From NCBI GenBank assembly GCA_035362935.1, contig DAOSEC010000010.1, forward strand, positions 1-63,898: a stretch of DNA of 63,898 nucleotides, read 5' to 3'. Each line of letters opens with the position of its first letter. Position 1 is the first letter of the stretch. This DNA comes from DAOSEC01 sp035362935 (lineage in GTDB: Bacteria > Bacillota_I > Bacilli_A > ML615J-28 > CAG-313). Below are positions 16,353 through 25,527 of the stretch, one piece after another. The notes beneath the pieces were generated by a model. That model saw only the letters and a list, made by a program, of their open reading frames with translations. It was not told the DNA's origin and ran no database searches. A program made the position numbers and the translations under genes.

Positions 16353-18680
16353 ATGTACAATTCAACAGATATCACAAAAAGCCAGTTACCTGGTATTGCA
16401 GTACGCGGAATTGTCCCATTGCCTAACAACGAAATCCGAATAGAAGTTGGTCGCAAGGAAAGCTTAAAAGCTTTAAAGGCAGCAGAAGCGTATAAAAATT
16501 ATGTTGTGTTGCTAATTCAAAAAAATCCAACTCAAGAAGATCCAAATCCTGAGGATCTAAAACCATTCGGTGTTTTGTGTCATGTTCAACTCAATATTAA
16601 ATTACCAAACAACTCATATAAAGTGAAATTAAAAGGAGTTGTCCGTGTTGAAGTCGATCAATACTTACAAACAAAACCACATTTCTTGGTTGATTTTACA
16701 ACCAAACCATCGTATTCAACAAATTATGATGAAGAGTTAGCCCAAGTAAGATTATTGGTGAATGAAATTGTGACGGGTGGAGATAAATTACTTGAAAACA
16801 ATCAAGAAGTTGCAACTGCGATTTCACAAGGAGTCAATGCGGATGTGTTGTCCGATATTCTTGCATACTCGATTAATTTTGATTATGGAACAAAAGAGAA
16901 ATATTTAGATACCGTTGACACCAATGTGAGACTACAATATTTATTAGAAGATATTAGACGCGAAAAATACATTCGTTCGTTAGAAGATAACATTGAGAAA
17001 GAACTTAAGAAGTCAATCAATGAAAATCAAAAAGAATACTATCTTCGTGAAAAAATGAAAGTCATTCAAGATGAACTTGGTGACAAAGCAAAGAAAGAAA
17101 CGGAAATTGATCAGTTAAGAAAAAAGATTTTGGAAGCCAAAATGCCAAAATCAATGGAAGAAAAAGCACTCCAAGAATTGGATCGTTATAATTCAATTCC
17201 GGGCAATGCAGCAGAATCCGGGATCATTAAAACCTATCTTGATTTTGTAATCAGTTTGCCATGGAGCAAAGAGTCAACTGAAACAACAGATATTGTTAAA
17301 GCAAAAGAAGAATTAGAAAAAGACCATTATGGACTAGAAAAAGTCAAAGAACGAATTCTTGAGTATCTTGCAGTACGTATTATGACTAAAAAGAATCCAC
17401 AAGCAATTCTTTGTTTAGTTGGACCTCCAGGTGTTGGTAAAACCTCATTAGCAAGATCAATCGCAAACGCATTAAATAAAAAGTTTGTGAAACAAGCATT
17501 AGGTGGAGTGAAAGATGAAGCCGAAATTCGTGGACATCGTAGAACGTATCTAGGAGCATTGCCAGGGCGTATTTTGCAAGGTATGAAAAAAGCAGGCACG
17601 ATGAATCCAGTATTTTTGCTTGATGAAATTGACAAAATGAGTTCTGATTATAAGGGGGATCCCGCAAGTGCGATGTTAGAGGTACTTGATGCAGAACAAA
17701 ACAGATATTTTAGCGATCATTATCTAGAAGAACCTTACGATTTGTCTAAAGTGTTCTTTATTACAACAGCGAACTATTTAGGCAACATCCCAGAACCTTT
17801 AAGAGATCGTCTCGAAATCGTCGAACTAAGCAGTTATACAGAATTTGAAAAAATGGAAATTGCGAAACGTCATTTGATTGAAAAGCAACTTCAACTTCAT
17901 GGATTAAGCCGTGTTGACTTTGACTTAACAGACGAAGCACTTTGGAGAATTATTCGTGAATACACAAGAGAAGCTGGTGTGCGTGAACTTGAACGTCATA
18001 TTGGTTCCCTTATTCGTAAAGGAATCAAAAACATTTTAATGGGAACCATCAAAAAAGTTATCATTGAGGCAAATGATGTAGAAGAGTATCTCGGAAAACC
18101 AAGATATTTTCATAACAAAGCGGATGTTGAAGATCAAATTGGTGTTGTAACAGGTCTTGCATATACTCAATATGGTGGTGACACATTAGCAGTAGAAGTC
18201 ACATACTATAAAGGGGATGGAAGATTGGTGCTAACAGGTAAACTTGGTGATGTGATGAAAGAATCCGCTCAAGCAGCATTATCATACGTCAAATCCAATG
18301 CAACTAAGTTTGGAATTGAAATTCAAATGTTTAAAGAAAATGATATTCACTTGCATGTTCCTGAAGGTGCTATCCCAAAAGATGGACCATCAGCTGGTGT
18401 AACAATTGCAACCGCAATTATTTCAGCATTAAGTGGGAAAACTGTAAATCACAATGTTGGAATGACTGGTGAAATCACACTTAGAGGACGAGTGCTTGCG
18501 ATTGGTGGAGTAAGAGAAAAATCAATTGCTGCACACCGAAGTGGTTTGAACACGATTATTATTCCAAGAGATAATGTCAAAGATATTGATGATATCCCTG
18601 AGAGTGTTAAAAGTTCTTTAAAAATCATTCCGGTAAGCAGTTTGGATGAAGTATTAGAACATACATTCATAATAAAATAA
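16353..18680 (+). CDS. lon: ATP-dependent protease La (Lon)
   Basis: A 775-residue LonA. The N-terminal substrate-binding domain (1-200) starts LPGIAVRGIVPLPNNEIRIEVGR, followed by a coiled helical region (200-300). The AAA+ domain has Walker A GPPGVGKTS (about 355) and Walker B VFLLDEIDK, and the C-terminal protease domain has the catalytic Ser in KDGPSAGVT and Lys in VREKSIAAHRSG. AGGTGAT directly before ATG 16353 is a strong ribosome site and fixes the start over the upstream GTG 16344. It degrades misfolded and regulatory proteins in the cytosol. A CIRCE-like operator suggests heat-shock control by HrcA. Confidence 0.97.
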   Translation: MYNSTDITKSQLPGIAVRGIVPLPNNEIRIEVGRKESLKALKAAEAYKNYVVLLIQKNPTQEDPNPEDLKPFGVLCHVQLNIKLPNNSYKVKLKGVVRVEVDQYLQTKPHFLVDFTTKPSYSTNYDEELAQVRLLVNEIVTGGDKLLENNQEVATAISQGVNADVLSDILAYSINFDYGTKEKYLDTVDTNVRLQYLLEDIRREKYIRSLEDNIEKELKKSINENQKEYYLREKMKVIQDELGDKAKKETEIDQLRKKILEAKMPKSMEEKALQELDRYNSIPGNAAESGIIKTYLDFVISLPWSKESTETTDIVKAKEELEKDHYGLEKVKERILEYLAVRIMTKKNPQAILCLVGPPGVGKTSLARSIANALNKKFVKQALGGVKDEAEIRGHRRTYLGALPGRILQGMKKAGTMNPVFLLDEIDKMSSDYKGDPASAMLEVLDAEQNRYFSDHYLEEPYDLSKVFFITTANYLGNIPEPLRDRLEIVELSSYTEFEKMEIAKRHLIEKQLQLHGLSRVDFDLTDEALWRIIREYTREAGVRELERHIGSLIRKGIKNILMGTIKKVIIEANDVEEYLGKPRYFHNKADVEDQIGVVTGLAYTQYGGDTLAVEVTYYKGDGRLVLTGKLGDVMKESAQAALSYVKSNATKFGIEIQMFKENDIHLHVPEGAIPKDGPSAGVTIATAIISALSGKTVNHNVGMTGEITLRGRVLAIGGVREKSIAAHRSGLNTIIIPRDNVKDIDDIPESVKSSLKIIPVSSLDEVLEHTFIIK

Positions 18681-18684
18681 TTGA

Positions 18685-18716
18685 AATATGTGGTGGCAAC
18701 ACCACATATTTTTCAT
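18685..18716 (+). terminator. Terminator after lon
   Basis: AATATGTGGTG-gcaa-CACCACATATT followed by a T-run: an eleven-base-pair stem with a GCAA tetraloop. Confidence 0.9.
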
Positions 18717-18737
18717 ATAAGAAAAGATGAAAATTTG

Positions 18738-18766
18738 TTGATTTTTGTATATATTAGTGGTATAAT
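18738..18766 (+). promoter_or_regulatory. secG promoter
   Basis: TTGATT (18738-18743), a 17-bp spacer, and TATAAT (18761-18766). Confidence 0.7.
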
Positions 18767-18819
18767 ATGATAAGTAAAAGTAATAAACGCTATTTTATGT
18801 GTTACTAGGAGGAATTCAA

Positions 18820-19053
18820 ATGACAGTTATAGATGTATTTTTATTAATTGTGTCTGTTTTATTAATTTCAGTAATCGTGTTACAAAATTCAAAAGATGAT
18901 GTGTCGCAAGCATTTTCTGGTGAAAAATCTGAATTATTTGCGAATCAAAAACAAAGAGGGATCGAATTATGGATCAACCGAGCAACTTCGGTACTGTCTG
19001 TAGCATTCTTCGTGTTGGCGATTCTTGCAACATTCGTAGTAGAACGATTCTAA
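18820..19053 (+). CDS. secG: Preprotein translocase subunit SecG
   Basis: A 77-residue protein with two membrane helices (about 3-22 and 54-74) joined by the conserved cytoplasmic loop LQNSKDDVSQAFSGEKSELF, the SecG hallmark. The start ATG 18820 follows AGGAGGAA; the upstream in-frame GTG at 18799 would place the ribosome site inside the gene. It supports SecYE in protein export. secG upstream of rnr, smpB and ssrA is a conserved order in Firmicutes and Mollicutes relatives. Confidence 0.93.
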   Translation: MTVIDVFLLIVSVLLISVIVLQNSKDDVSQAFSGEKSELFANQKQRGIELWINRATSVLSVAFFVLAILATFVVERF

Positions 19054-19057
19054 AAAA

Positions 19058-19080
19058 CAGGCTGAAAAGCCTTTTTTTAT
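19058..19080 (+). terminator. Terminator between secG and rnr
   Basis: AGGCT-gaaa-AGCCT followed by seven T. It is short and probably partial, so some read-through into rnr is likely, as no strong promoter was seen after it. Confidence 0.75.
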
Positions 19081-19113
19081 TCTATTGAATTTGTTAGAAA
19101 AGGAGGTAGTAGA

Positions 19114-21324
19114 ATGAAAGAAACAATATTGTCCAATATGAAACAAGAACATTACAAAGCGATGACCATCAACCAAATGACAGAAGCATTGAGTCTTAAC
19201 ACTGCTGCCGATTTTACACTTATTCTAAAAGCTCTCAATGAATTAGAACAAGATGCTGTCATCGCGCGAAATGCGAAAAACGAGTATGACTTAATTGAAC
19301 GATTGGGTTTTTTCATTGGCATTATTGATATAAAGCAAAAAGGGTTCGGTTTTGTTCGTGTCGATGAGGAAGCACAGGATATATTCATACCAAAATCTAA
19401 AATTAACGGAGCTCTTTCCAAAGATCGAGTGTTCGTAAAAGTCATTGAAGATGCAGGTAGCCGAGGATTAAAAGAAGGTGTTGTGGTCAAGGTTATTGAG
19501 CGTGGACTTGATTTTATTATTGGTAATTATGTGTCACGAAAAGAAAAAGGTGTTGTGAGAAGCGACAATCCTGTCATTAATCTAACTGTCTTTGTAAAAA
19601 AAGAAGACAGTTTAGGAGCAGTTACCAATCATAAAGTAAAAGTAAAACTAAATACGATTTTCAAAGATGGAACTGCAGACGGAAGTGTTGTTGAAATACT
19701 AGGGCACAAAAACGATCCAGGTGTTGATATAACAGCAGTTGCTTATCAGTATAATTTTGACATAGTATTTCCAGAAGCTGTAATGAAAGAAGCAAGTGCT
19801 GTTGGGGATGAAATCGATTTGATTGAAGTCAACAAACGTAGAGACTTAAGAACAATTGATGTCATTACCATAGATGGAGAAGATGCGAAAGATTTAGATG
19901 ATGCGATTCATGTTACAAAACTTGAAAATGACCATCATAAATTAGGAGTCTATATTGCTGATGTCAGTCATTATGTAACTGAAGGCAGTGCACTAGATCA
20001 AAATGCATATCATCGAGGCACGAGTGTTTATTTAGCAGACAGAGTAATTCCTATGCTTCCACACAGTTTATCAAACGGGATCTGCTCCTTAAATGGCGGT
20101 GTAGATCGTTTGGTTATGGCTTGTGAAATGGAAATTGATGCATTAGGAGCAGTTGTAAAACACGAGATATTTGAAGGTGTAATTCGTTCAAAAGCTAGAA
20201 TGACCTATACCGATGTCAATAAAATGATTGAAGAACAAGAAAAAGCAACAATAAAACAATATTTGGATATTTACCCAATGTTATGCGAAATGAAAAAATT
20301 GGCGGATATTCTAAGACAAAAACGCATTCGAAGAGGATCCATTGATTTTGAAACCTCAGAATCAAAGATTGTTGTTGATGAGTTCGGGAAAGTTACTAAT
20401 ATTTTATTACGAGAACGAAAATCAAGTGAAAAGTTAATTGAAGAATTTATGCTACTTGCGAATGAAACAGTAGCTGAACATTTTAAATGGCTTGATTTGC
20501 CTTTTATTTACCGTGTTCATGATGAACCAAGACAAGAACGATTACAAAAGGTGTTGAAAATTGCTTCAATGCTAGGTCATCCGGTTAAGGGAAAAGAAAA
20601 CAAAGTTCATCCAAAAGCATTACAAGCATTACTAGCTGATTTAAAAGAAGACCCAGCTGAAAAAGCAATTAATACACTATTATTGCGCAGCATGGCAAAG
20701 GCTAAATACAGTGAAACCAATATCGGTCATTATGGATTAGCAAGTGAATATTATACACATTTTACTTCTCCAATTAGACGCTATCCAGATTTACTTGTCC
20801 ATAGACTATTAAAAGAATTTGTGATACAATCTAAGATAGATGATAAGAATGTTCGTTACTTTGAAGAAAAAGTAGTTGCCTCAGCGGCTCAATCTTCACA
20901 AAAAGAACGAGACGCAATCGATTGTGAAAATGAAGTTAACGATATGAAAAAAGCGGAGTACATGGAACCATTTGTTGGTGAAGTGTTTGAAGGTGTGATT
21001 TCATCTCTTACAAACTGGGGTATCTATGTAGAACTACCTAATACGATTGAAGGACTAGTTCATGTTTTGGATATGAGTGATGACTTCTATGAATACGATG
21101 AAACCCTTATGATCATGATTGGTCGTAGAACCAAAAAGATGTATAAGATTGGTGATGTTGTAAAAGTAGAGTTGATTTCAGCAAATAAAGCTGCAAGAGA
21201 AATTAACTTCAAAATAGTAGGAATGACAAAATCTCATAAACTAACTGGAAAAGATGCCACTAAGGTAAAAGTTAAGCAATTTGACAAACGCAAAGGAAAA
21301 CAACAACCAAGAAAAAGAAGGTGA
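19114..21324 (+). CDS. rnr: Ribonuclease R
   Basis: A 736-residue 3'-5' exoribonuclease of the RNB family. An N-terminal winged-helix part (1-60) and cold-shock domains (65-220) precede the catalytic RNB domain. The metal-binding aspartates lie in TIDGEDAKDLDDAIHV, with VYIADVSHYV and the TSPIRRYPDLLVHRLL motif further on. A C-terminal S1 domain (about 625-705) and a Lys/Arg-rich tail follow. The start follows AAAGGAGGT. RNase R works with tmRNA-SmpB to degrade faulty mRNAs, and both partners are encoded directly downstream. Confidence 0.97.
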   Translation: MKETILSNMKQEHYKAMTINQMTEALSLNTAADFTLILKALNELEQDAVIARNAKNEYDLIERLGFFIGIIDIKQKGFGFVRVDEEAQDIFIPKSKINGALSKDRVFVKVIEDAGSRGLKEGVVVKVIERGLDFIIGNYVSRKEKGVVRSDNPVINLTVFVKKEDSLGAVTNHKVKVKLNTIFKDGTADGSVVEILGHKNDPGVDITAVAYQYNFDIVFPEAVMKEASAVGDEIDLIEVNKRRDLRTIDVITIDGEDAKDLDDAIHVTKLENDHHKLGVYIADVSHYVTEGSALDQNAYHRGTSVYLADRVIPMLPHSLSNGICSLNGGVDRLVMACEMEIDALGAVVKHEIFEGVIRSKARMTYTDVNKMIEEQEKATIKQYLDIYPMLCEMKKLADILRQKRIRRGSIDFETSESKIVVDEFGKVTNILLRERKSSEKLIEEFMLLANETVAEHFKWLDLPFIYRVHDEPRQERLQKVLKIASMLGHPVKGKENKVHPKALQALLADLKEDPAEKAINTLLLRSMAKAKYSETNIGHYGLASEYYTHFTSPIRRYPDLLVHRLLKEFVIQSKIDDKNVRYFEEKVVASAAQSSQKERDAIDCENEVNDMKKAEYMEPFVGEVFEGVISSLTNWGIYVELPNTIEGLVHVLDMSDDFYEYDETLMIMIGRRTKKMYKIGDVVKVELISANKAAREINFKIVGMTKSHKLTGKDATKVKVKQFDKRKGKQQPRKRR

Positions 21325-21328
21325 GATT

Positions 21329-21790
21329 GTGCAAAAAGAAGAAATCAAAGTGATTGCCTCGAATAAAAAAGCCTATCACGATTATTTCATCGAAGATAAG
21401 TATGAATGTGGAATTGTTCTAACAGGTACGGAGATTAAATCGGTACGTGGTGGGAAAGTCAATATTCAAGATGCTTACTGTACCAACAAAAATGGTGAAA
21501 TGATTATAATCAATATGCACATCTCTCCTTTTGAACAAGGAAATCGTTACAATCACGAACCAACTAGAACAAGAACCTTATTGTTACACAAAAAAGAAAT
21601 TCTAAAACTCACACAAAAACAAAGCAAAGAAGGATTTGCTTTGATTCCACTTCGAGTTTACATTACCCAAGGATTCGCAAAACTAGAGATAGGTGTTGCG
21701 AAAGGAAAAAAAGATTTTGACAAACGAGAAGACTTAAAAGAGAAAGATGCCAAACGAGAAATGGATCGTTATCAAAAGTCCAAACGTTAA
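21329..21790 (+). CDS. smpB: SsrA-binding protein SmpB
   Basis: A 153-residue protein of normal SmpB length. The OB-fold core includes KAYHDYFIEDKYECGIVLTGTEIKS, NIQDAYC, HISPFEQGNRYNHEP and the C-terminal KGKKDFDKRE, whose basic tail enters the ribosome. The start is GTG 21329 after GAAGGTGAG; the longer in-frame extension overlaps rnr and does not resemble SmpB. It binds the tRNA-like part of tmRNA and brings it to stalled ribosomes. The tmRNA gene begins 8 bp downstream. Confidence 0.96.
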   Translation: MQKEEIKVIASNKKAYHDYFIEDKYECGIVLTGTEIKSVRGGKVNIQDAYCTNKNGEMIIINMHISPFEQGNRYNHEPTRTRTLLLHKKEILKLTQKQSKEGFALIPLRVYITQGFAKLEIGVAKGKKDFDKREDLKEKDAKREMDRYQKSKR

Positions 21791-21798
21791 ACAAATTT

Positions 21799-22147
21799 GG
21801 GGCTGTTACGGATTCGACGGGGTAGTAATCGCATTATAAGCAAGCCTTGGTTGCGCAAGTAAAAACGCCGAGGTTTTTAATAACCGGAAATCAACAACTT
21901 TCTTACGCAGTTTAATTAGAAATTGCACTTTCCTACGACTATGCCCATAAGTTGTAGATAAAGTTCAGATCATGGGATAGACCATCTAACAAGCCTTAGT
22001 AGAGGTGGTTGATATCTTACAGGCTAGCAGGAGTTCTATTTGTCTATTGTTAGAATCGTCTGCGAACCAACCACAATAGAATAAGCTTGTAGAAATTAAT
22101 GTAGTTTATTGCTTTGGACAGGGGTTCAAGTCCCCTCAGCTCCACCA
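21799..22147 (+). ncRNA. ssrA: Transfer-messenger RNA (tmRNA)
   Basis: It begins GGGGCTGTTACGGATTCGAC and ends GGGGTTCAAGTCCCC, CAGCTCC, ACCA. The seven-base acceptor pairs (GGGGCTG with CAGCTCC, one G-T) and the T-arm is tRNA-like. The tag frame ends ...GNQQLSYAV before TAA at about 21909, followed by the usual TTAG...CTTTCCT stretch. NQQ near the tag end recalls mycoplasma tags (NQQASINYAFA). The resume codon is unclear: GCG, ACG or a neighbouring triplet. Confidence 0.95.
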
Positions 22148-22156
22148 AAAAAATAG

Positions 22157-22186
22157 TAACTTGCTTTTTTAAGCAAGTTTTTTTAT
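22157..22186 (+). terminator. tmRNA terminator
   Basis: AACTTGCTT-ttttt-AAGCAAGTT followed by seven T. Confidence 0.9.
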
Positions 22187-22265
22187 TGAAATCATATAGA
22201 CAACATTGCTGATACAATGATAAAATAAGGAGTAAATATTATTTAGGAGACCACATATATTAGTA

Positions 22266-22979
22266 ATGTTACCCTACTTTTTAGAAATAACTCCAGGAAG
22301 AATGTTAAATCAACTTTATGTCTATTTAGACATTGTATTTTTGATCGTATTTCTTACACTTCTAGTTGTTACAAAACGAAAACTTACATTTTTGTTTGTA
22401 TTAGCAGGAGGTATCATTTACTTTGTAGCAGATTATGGTATATTTTATTTGCTTTTAGGTACAAGAGTTGTTCAAGGAGCATCATATTTTTAGTTTTTGC
22501 TTTGGTTATCTATGAGTTATGGAATAACAAATTTTGCTTGGATATGGCTTTGGATAAAAAAAGATAAGCATTTGTTAAAGTGGTCACTCCTCATCTTGCT
22601 CTGGTGGTTAATATGTCCGTTTTTAGCAAGGTTCTTGGGTAGTGAGTTTGGAGAGATTTCAATTTATCGAGGAACGATGCAATATCATTGGGTGATGGCG
22701 GTGTTTTTGATTGTAGGATATGCAATTATCATAGGTATGAATATGAAAAATAAGAAGAAAGAAAATAGAATCGATATCCTATGGTTATTAGCTATTGGTA
22801 TTTTAGTTCAACTCGGTTGGGAAGCAGCATTGCTAGTTGGTGGTATTCGTCAAGGTGGAGTACAAACATTGATGGTCAACTCACTCCTAGAGACCAATAT
22901 GGGAATCCCGTACATATATTTTATCTATAGAGGAATAACAAGTCGGTTTAAAGAAAACTTGACTCTAGTTTCAAGATGA
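22266..22979 (+). pseudogene. Membrane protein gene interrupted by in-frame TAG
   Basis: One reading frame encodes about 236 residues but is broken by TAG at 22491-22493. The first part (75 residues) has two membrane helices. The second part (22494 on) has about four more and conserved-looking features such as YGITNFAWIWLW and TNMGIPYIYFIY. Both halves are in the same frame with no gap, so a single nonsense change explains the split. I do not recognise the family. The second half might restart at TTG 22497 or ATG 22512, but neither has a good ribosome site. Confidence 0.7.
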
Positions 22980-23001
22980 GCAGATATGCTCATCTTTTTT
23001 C
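22973..23001 (+). terminator. Intrinsic terminator
   Basis: AAGATGAGCA-gata-TGCTCATCTT followed by TTTT. It overlaps the end of the broken membrane-protein gene. Confidence 0.85.
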
Positions 23002-23067
23002 AAATGATACTATTGTTGACTGAATTGAATGTAGGGTGATATAATAAATATATGAGGTAAACGATGT

Positions 23068-24012
23068 ATGACAAAACCTAAGAAACAATTTGGAAATTAT
23101 GTACTCGCTGTAACGATCACAATTATTGCATCGTTTATGACAGTAATGACGAGTGCACTAAAAATTGCATTGCCAGATGATATTTCAACACTTGAAGTAT
23201 TGTTCTACATGAACATTGTAACAGCAATTTTCTTTGTAATTTATATTTCAGTTAAAAAACAACCAATTGTATATCATAACTTCGGATTGGTTGTATTACG
23301 AGCCGTAATGGGTTTTGTAGGAGTATACTTATTCTTTTTCGCATATGAACTTGATTTGAGTTTATCTGCTGGAATTGTGTTAAGCAAACTAGTACCTATT
23401 TTTTCTGTTATTGGTATGATATTAATTATGAAAGAAAAAGTGATCGGTAAGCAAAAGTTTATGTTACCAATCACATTATCGGTTGCATTCCTTGGAGTAT
23501 TGATTATCGCAGATCCATTTCGAAGCAGTGGTGGAGAAGGACTATTAGGTGTGGCAACAGGGGTTGCTGCTGGGATAACATCGGGATTTACTATGGTAGT
23601 GATACGAAAATTAATGATGAGAAATGTACCTGAAACGGTTGGATTGTTTAATTCTATCTTTGTGGTCGCTGTTTCATTTATCATTATGTTAGTGACCAAA
23701 CAATTCTCTGTGTTGCATATTGAAAGTTATCTGTTGTTAGTCGCAATCGGATTTTTCAATACCCTAGCGGTATTTGGAATGGCTTTAAGCACAGTATATG
23801 CTTCTCCAACCAAAACAGCACCATTTTCCTATTTTGGTGTAATCTTCGCACCGATTGTGCAATTCATTCTATTTGGAACAATCATTTCAGGTAATGTTGC
23901 ACTTGGTGGAACTCTAATTGTCATTATGAACTTAATTCACTTTTATATTACGACAAGAAACAAATCAATAAATCAAAATCAGAATACTATTGAGGAAACT
24001 GATTTGAAGTAA
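23068..24012 (+). CDS. EamA/DMT superfamily transporter
   Basis: A 314-residue membrane protein with about ten helices in two EamA repeats (roughly 12-150 and 160-295), the layout of drug/metabolite transporters. Repeat-typical stretches are LRAVMGFVGVYLFFFAYELDLSLSAGIVLSKLVPIFSVIG and TKTAPFSYFGVIFAPIVQFILFG. The substrate cannot be predicted from sequence. The start ATG follows GAGGTAAACG. The MBL-fold gene follows after 11 bp, then the SRAP gene, so the three may be co-transcribed. Confidence 0.85.
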   Translation: MTKPKKQFGNYVLAVTITIIASFMTVMTSALKIALPDDISTLEVLFYMNIVTAIFFVIYISVKKQPIVYHNFGLVVLRAVMGFVGVYLFFFAYELDLSLSAGIVLSKLVPIFSVIGMILIMKEKVIGKQKFMLPITLSVAFLGVLIIADPFRSSGGEGLLGVATGVAAGITSGFTMVVIRKLMMRNVPETVGLFNSIFVVAVSFIIMLVTKQFSVLHIESYLLLVAIGFFNTLAVFGMALSTVYASPTKTAPFSYFGVIFAPIVQFILFGTIISGNVALGGTLIVIMNLIHFYITTRNKSINQNQNTIEETDLK

Positions 24013-24023
24013 GGAGTGTTCCC

Positions 24024-24704
24024 ATGGATCAAAATCCAATTAAGATTACAAGAATTAATCGTCAATCTTGGTTTCAGATTACGTTCAACAATATAATTAT
24101 ACATATTGATCCTGGATATGCGGGTCTTTTTGAAAACCAAGGCATTAACAAGTCCGTATTTGAAAAGAAAGCAGACTATATTGTAATAAGTCACAATCAC
24201 AAAGATCATTTAAGGATGGATATGATTGAACAACTTCAATCATATCGTACGATTGTAATTGCTCCACCTGTATGTAGAGATGGGTTAACTATTCCTTTCA
24301 TTGAGCTCTTATCAGGTTCGAAATATTCTAACAACGATATTAAGGTTGAAGCTGTACCTGCATATAATACGGAAAAAGGAAGATCTATACGCAAGTTTCA
24401 TCATAAGGGCGATTTCAATGGATACATTATTGAAATGGATGGGAAGCGGATTTATTTTGCTGGAGATACGGATGTGATTGATGAAATGAGTACATTTTGC
24501 AATCTTGATGTAGCAATCCTTCCGATTGGAGGAACGTATGTCATGGATTTAGAAGAAGCGGTTGATGCATCGTTGATTTTGAAGCCAAAGGTTGTGATTC
24601 CAATGCATCAAGCAGAAGCGAGTTTAGAAGAGTTTAAAGCAAGAATAGAATCGTTTGGAATATCTTGTACTGTTTTGCAAATTGGTGAGTCATTGAATCT
24701 ATAA
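24024..24704 (+). CDS. MBL-fold metal-dependent hydrolase
   Basis: A 226-residue metallo-beta-lactamase-fold protein. The metal motif HxHxDH is SHNHKDH (about 58-64). Further ligands are likely the Asp in YFAGDTDV and the His in VIPMHQAE, matching the UlaG/UPF0173-like group. No signal peptide, so it is cytosolic. Start: ATG 24024, nine bases after GGAGTG. The substrate is unknown; relatives include lactonases and phosphodiesterases. Confidence 0.85.
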   Translation: MDQNPIKITRINRQSWFQITFNNIIIHIDPGYAGLFENQGINKSVFEKKADYIVISHNHKDHLRMDMIEQLQSYRTIVIAPPVCRDGLTIPFIELLSGSKYSNNDIKVEAVPAYNTEKGRSIRKFHHKGDFNGYIIEMDGKRIYFAGDTDVIDEMSTFCNLDVAILPIGGTYVMDLEEAVDASLILKPKVVIPMHQAEASLEEFKARIESFGISCTVLQIGESLNL

Positions 24705-24716
24705 GCGAGGATAAAC

Positions 24717-25400
24717 ATGTGTGGTAGATTTACAGTTAGTGTATCAAAAGAAGAACTTGTAGATTATTTAAAAGAAGAGTACCAGATTGAAGAGTTTGTT
24801 GGCGACATAGAATTGCCACGTTATAATATTGCCCCAGGACAAAAAGTGATCTCAGTGATCAGCGATGGCACCCAACATCGTGCTGGATTGCTTCAATGGG
24901 GGTTTGTACCTTTTTTCGCAAAAGATGAATCGATTGGAAATAAAATGATCAATGCAAAAGCAGAAACACTGAATGAGAAACCATCCTTTAAACCATCACT
25001 TACACATAAACGATGTGTAGTTCTAGCAGATAGTTTTTACGAGTGGAAAGAAGAAATCGGTGGAAAACAGCCAATGCGAATATTACTAAAAGATCAGAAA
25101 TTGTTTCCAATGGCGGGTTTATGGAGCACATATACAAGAGAAGATGGGACAAAATTATACACCTGTTCTATTATTACAACCAGTGCAAATTCATTTATGA
25201 CTCCTATACACAACCGAATGCCAGTGATTCTAAACCACGAAACAAGAGCAATTTGGTTAGACACAAACAATAAAAATATCAATCACCTAATGTCAATTTT
25301 AACACCATATGATGCAAATCAAATGTTTGCATATCCTGTATCAAATATGGTCAATAGTCCAAAAAATGATTCGATTTCATGCATTACAAAAGTAGTTTGA
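24717..25400 (+). CDS. SRAP domain protein (YedK/HMCES), abasic-site shield
   Basis: A 227-residue protein of the SOS-response-associated peptidase family. After Met removal Cys2 (MCGRFTV) becomes the catalytic residue that forms a thiazolidine with abasic sites in single-stranded DNA. The other conserved residues are present: Asn and Glu in INAKAETLNEKPSFK, the Glu in SFYEWK, and His in IHNRMPVIL. It is full-length. It protects stalled forks from abasic-site breakage. Start ATG 24717 follows GCGAGGA. Confidence 0.95.
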   Translation: MCGRFTVSVSKEELVDYLKEEYQIEEFVGDIELPRYNIAPGQKVISVISDGTQHRAGLLQWGFVPFFAKDESIGNKMINAKAETLNEKPSFKPSLTHKRCVVLADSFYEWKEEIGGKQPMRILLKDQKLFPMAGLWSTYTREDGTKLYTCSIITTSANSFMTPIHNRMPVILNHETRAIWLDTNNKNINHLMSILTPYDANQMFAYPVSNMVNSPKNDSISCITKVV

Positions 25401-25425
25401 ATTTCAACTTAACTTATTATACTAT

Positions 25426-25454
25426 TTGAAAATAACCTATACTTGTGCTAAAAT
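25426..25454 (+). promoter_or_regulatory. Promoter of the nqr-like operon
   Basis: TTGAAA (25426-25431), a 17-bp spacer, and TAAAAT (25449-25454). It lies inside what would be an N-terminal extension of the first gene, which supports the start at 25528. Confidence 0.65.
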
Positions 25455-25527
25455 AGAAATGTCGGTGATATTTCTATTTTTTTATATAGAAATAGTTACC
25501 CAAAATAAATACGAAAGCGGTGAAGTT

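Noticed and set aside
23274..23699. A 141-residue open frame on the minus strand inside the DMT transporter gene.
   Set aside because: Antisense shadow of a hydrophobic coding region with no family resemblance or start signals.
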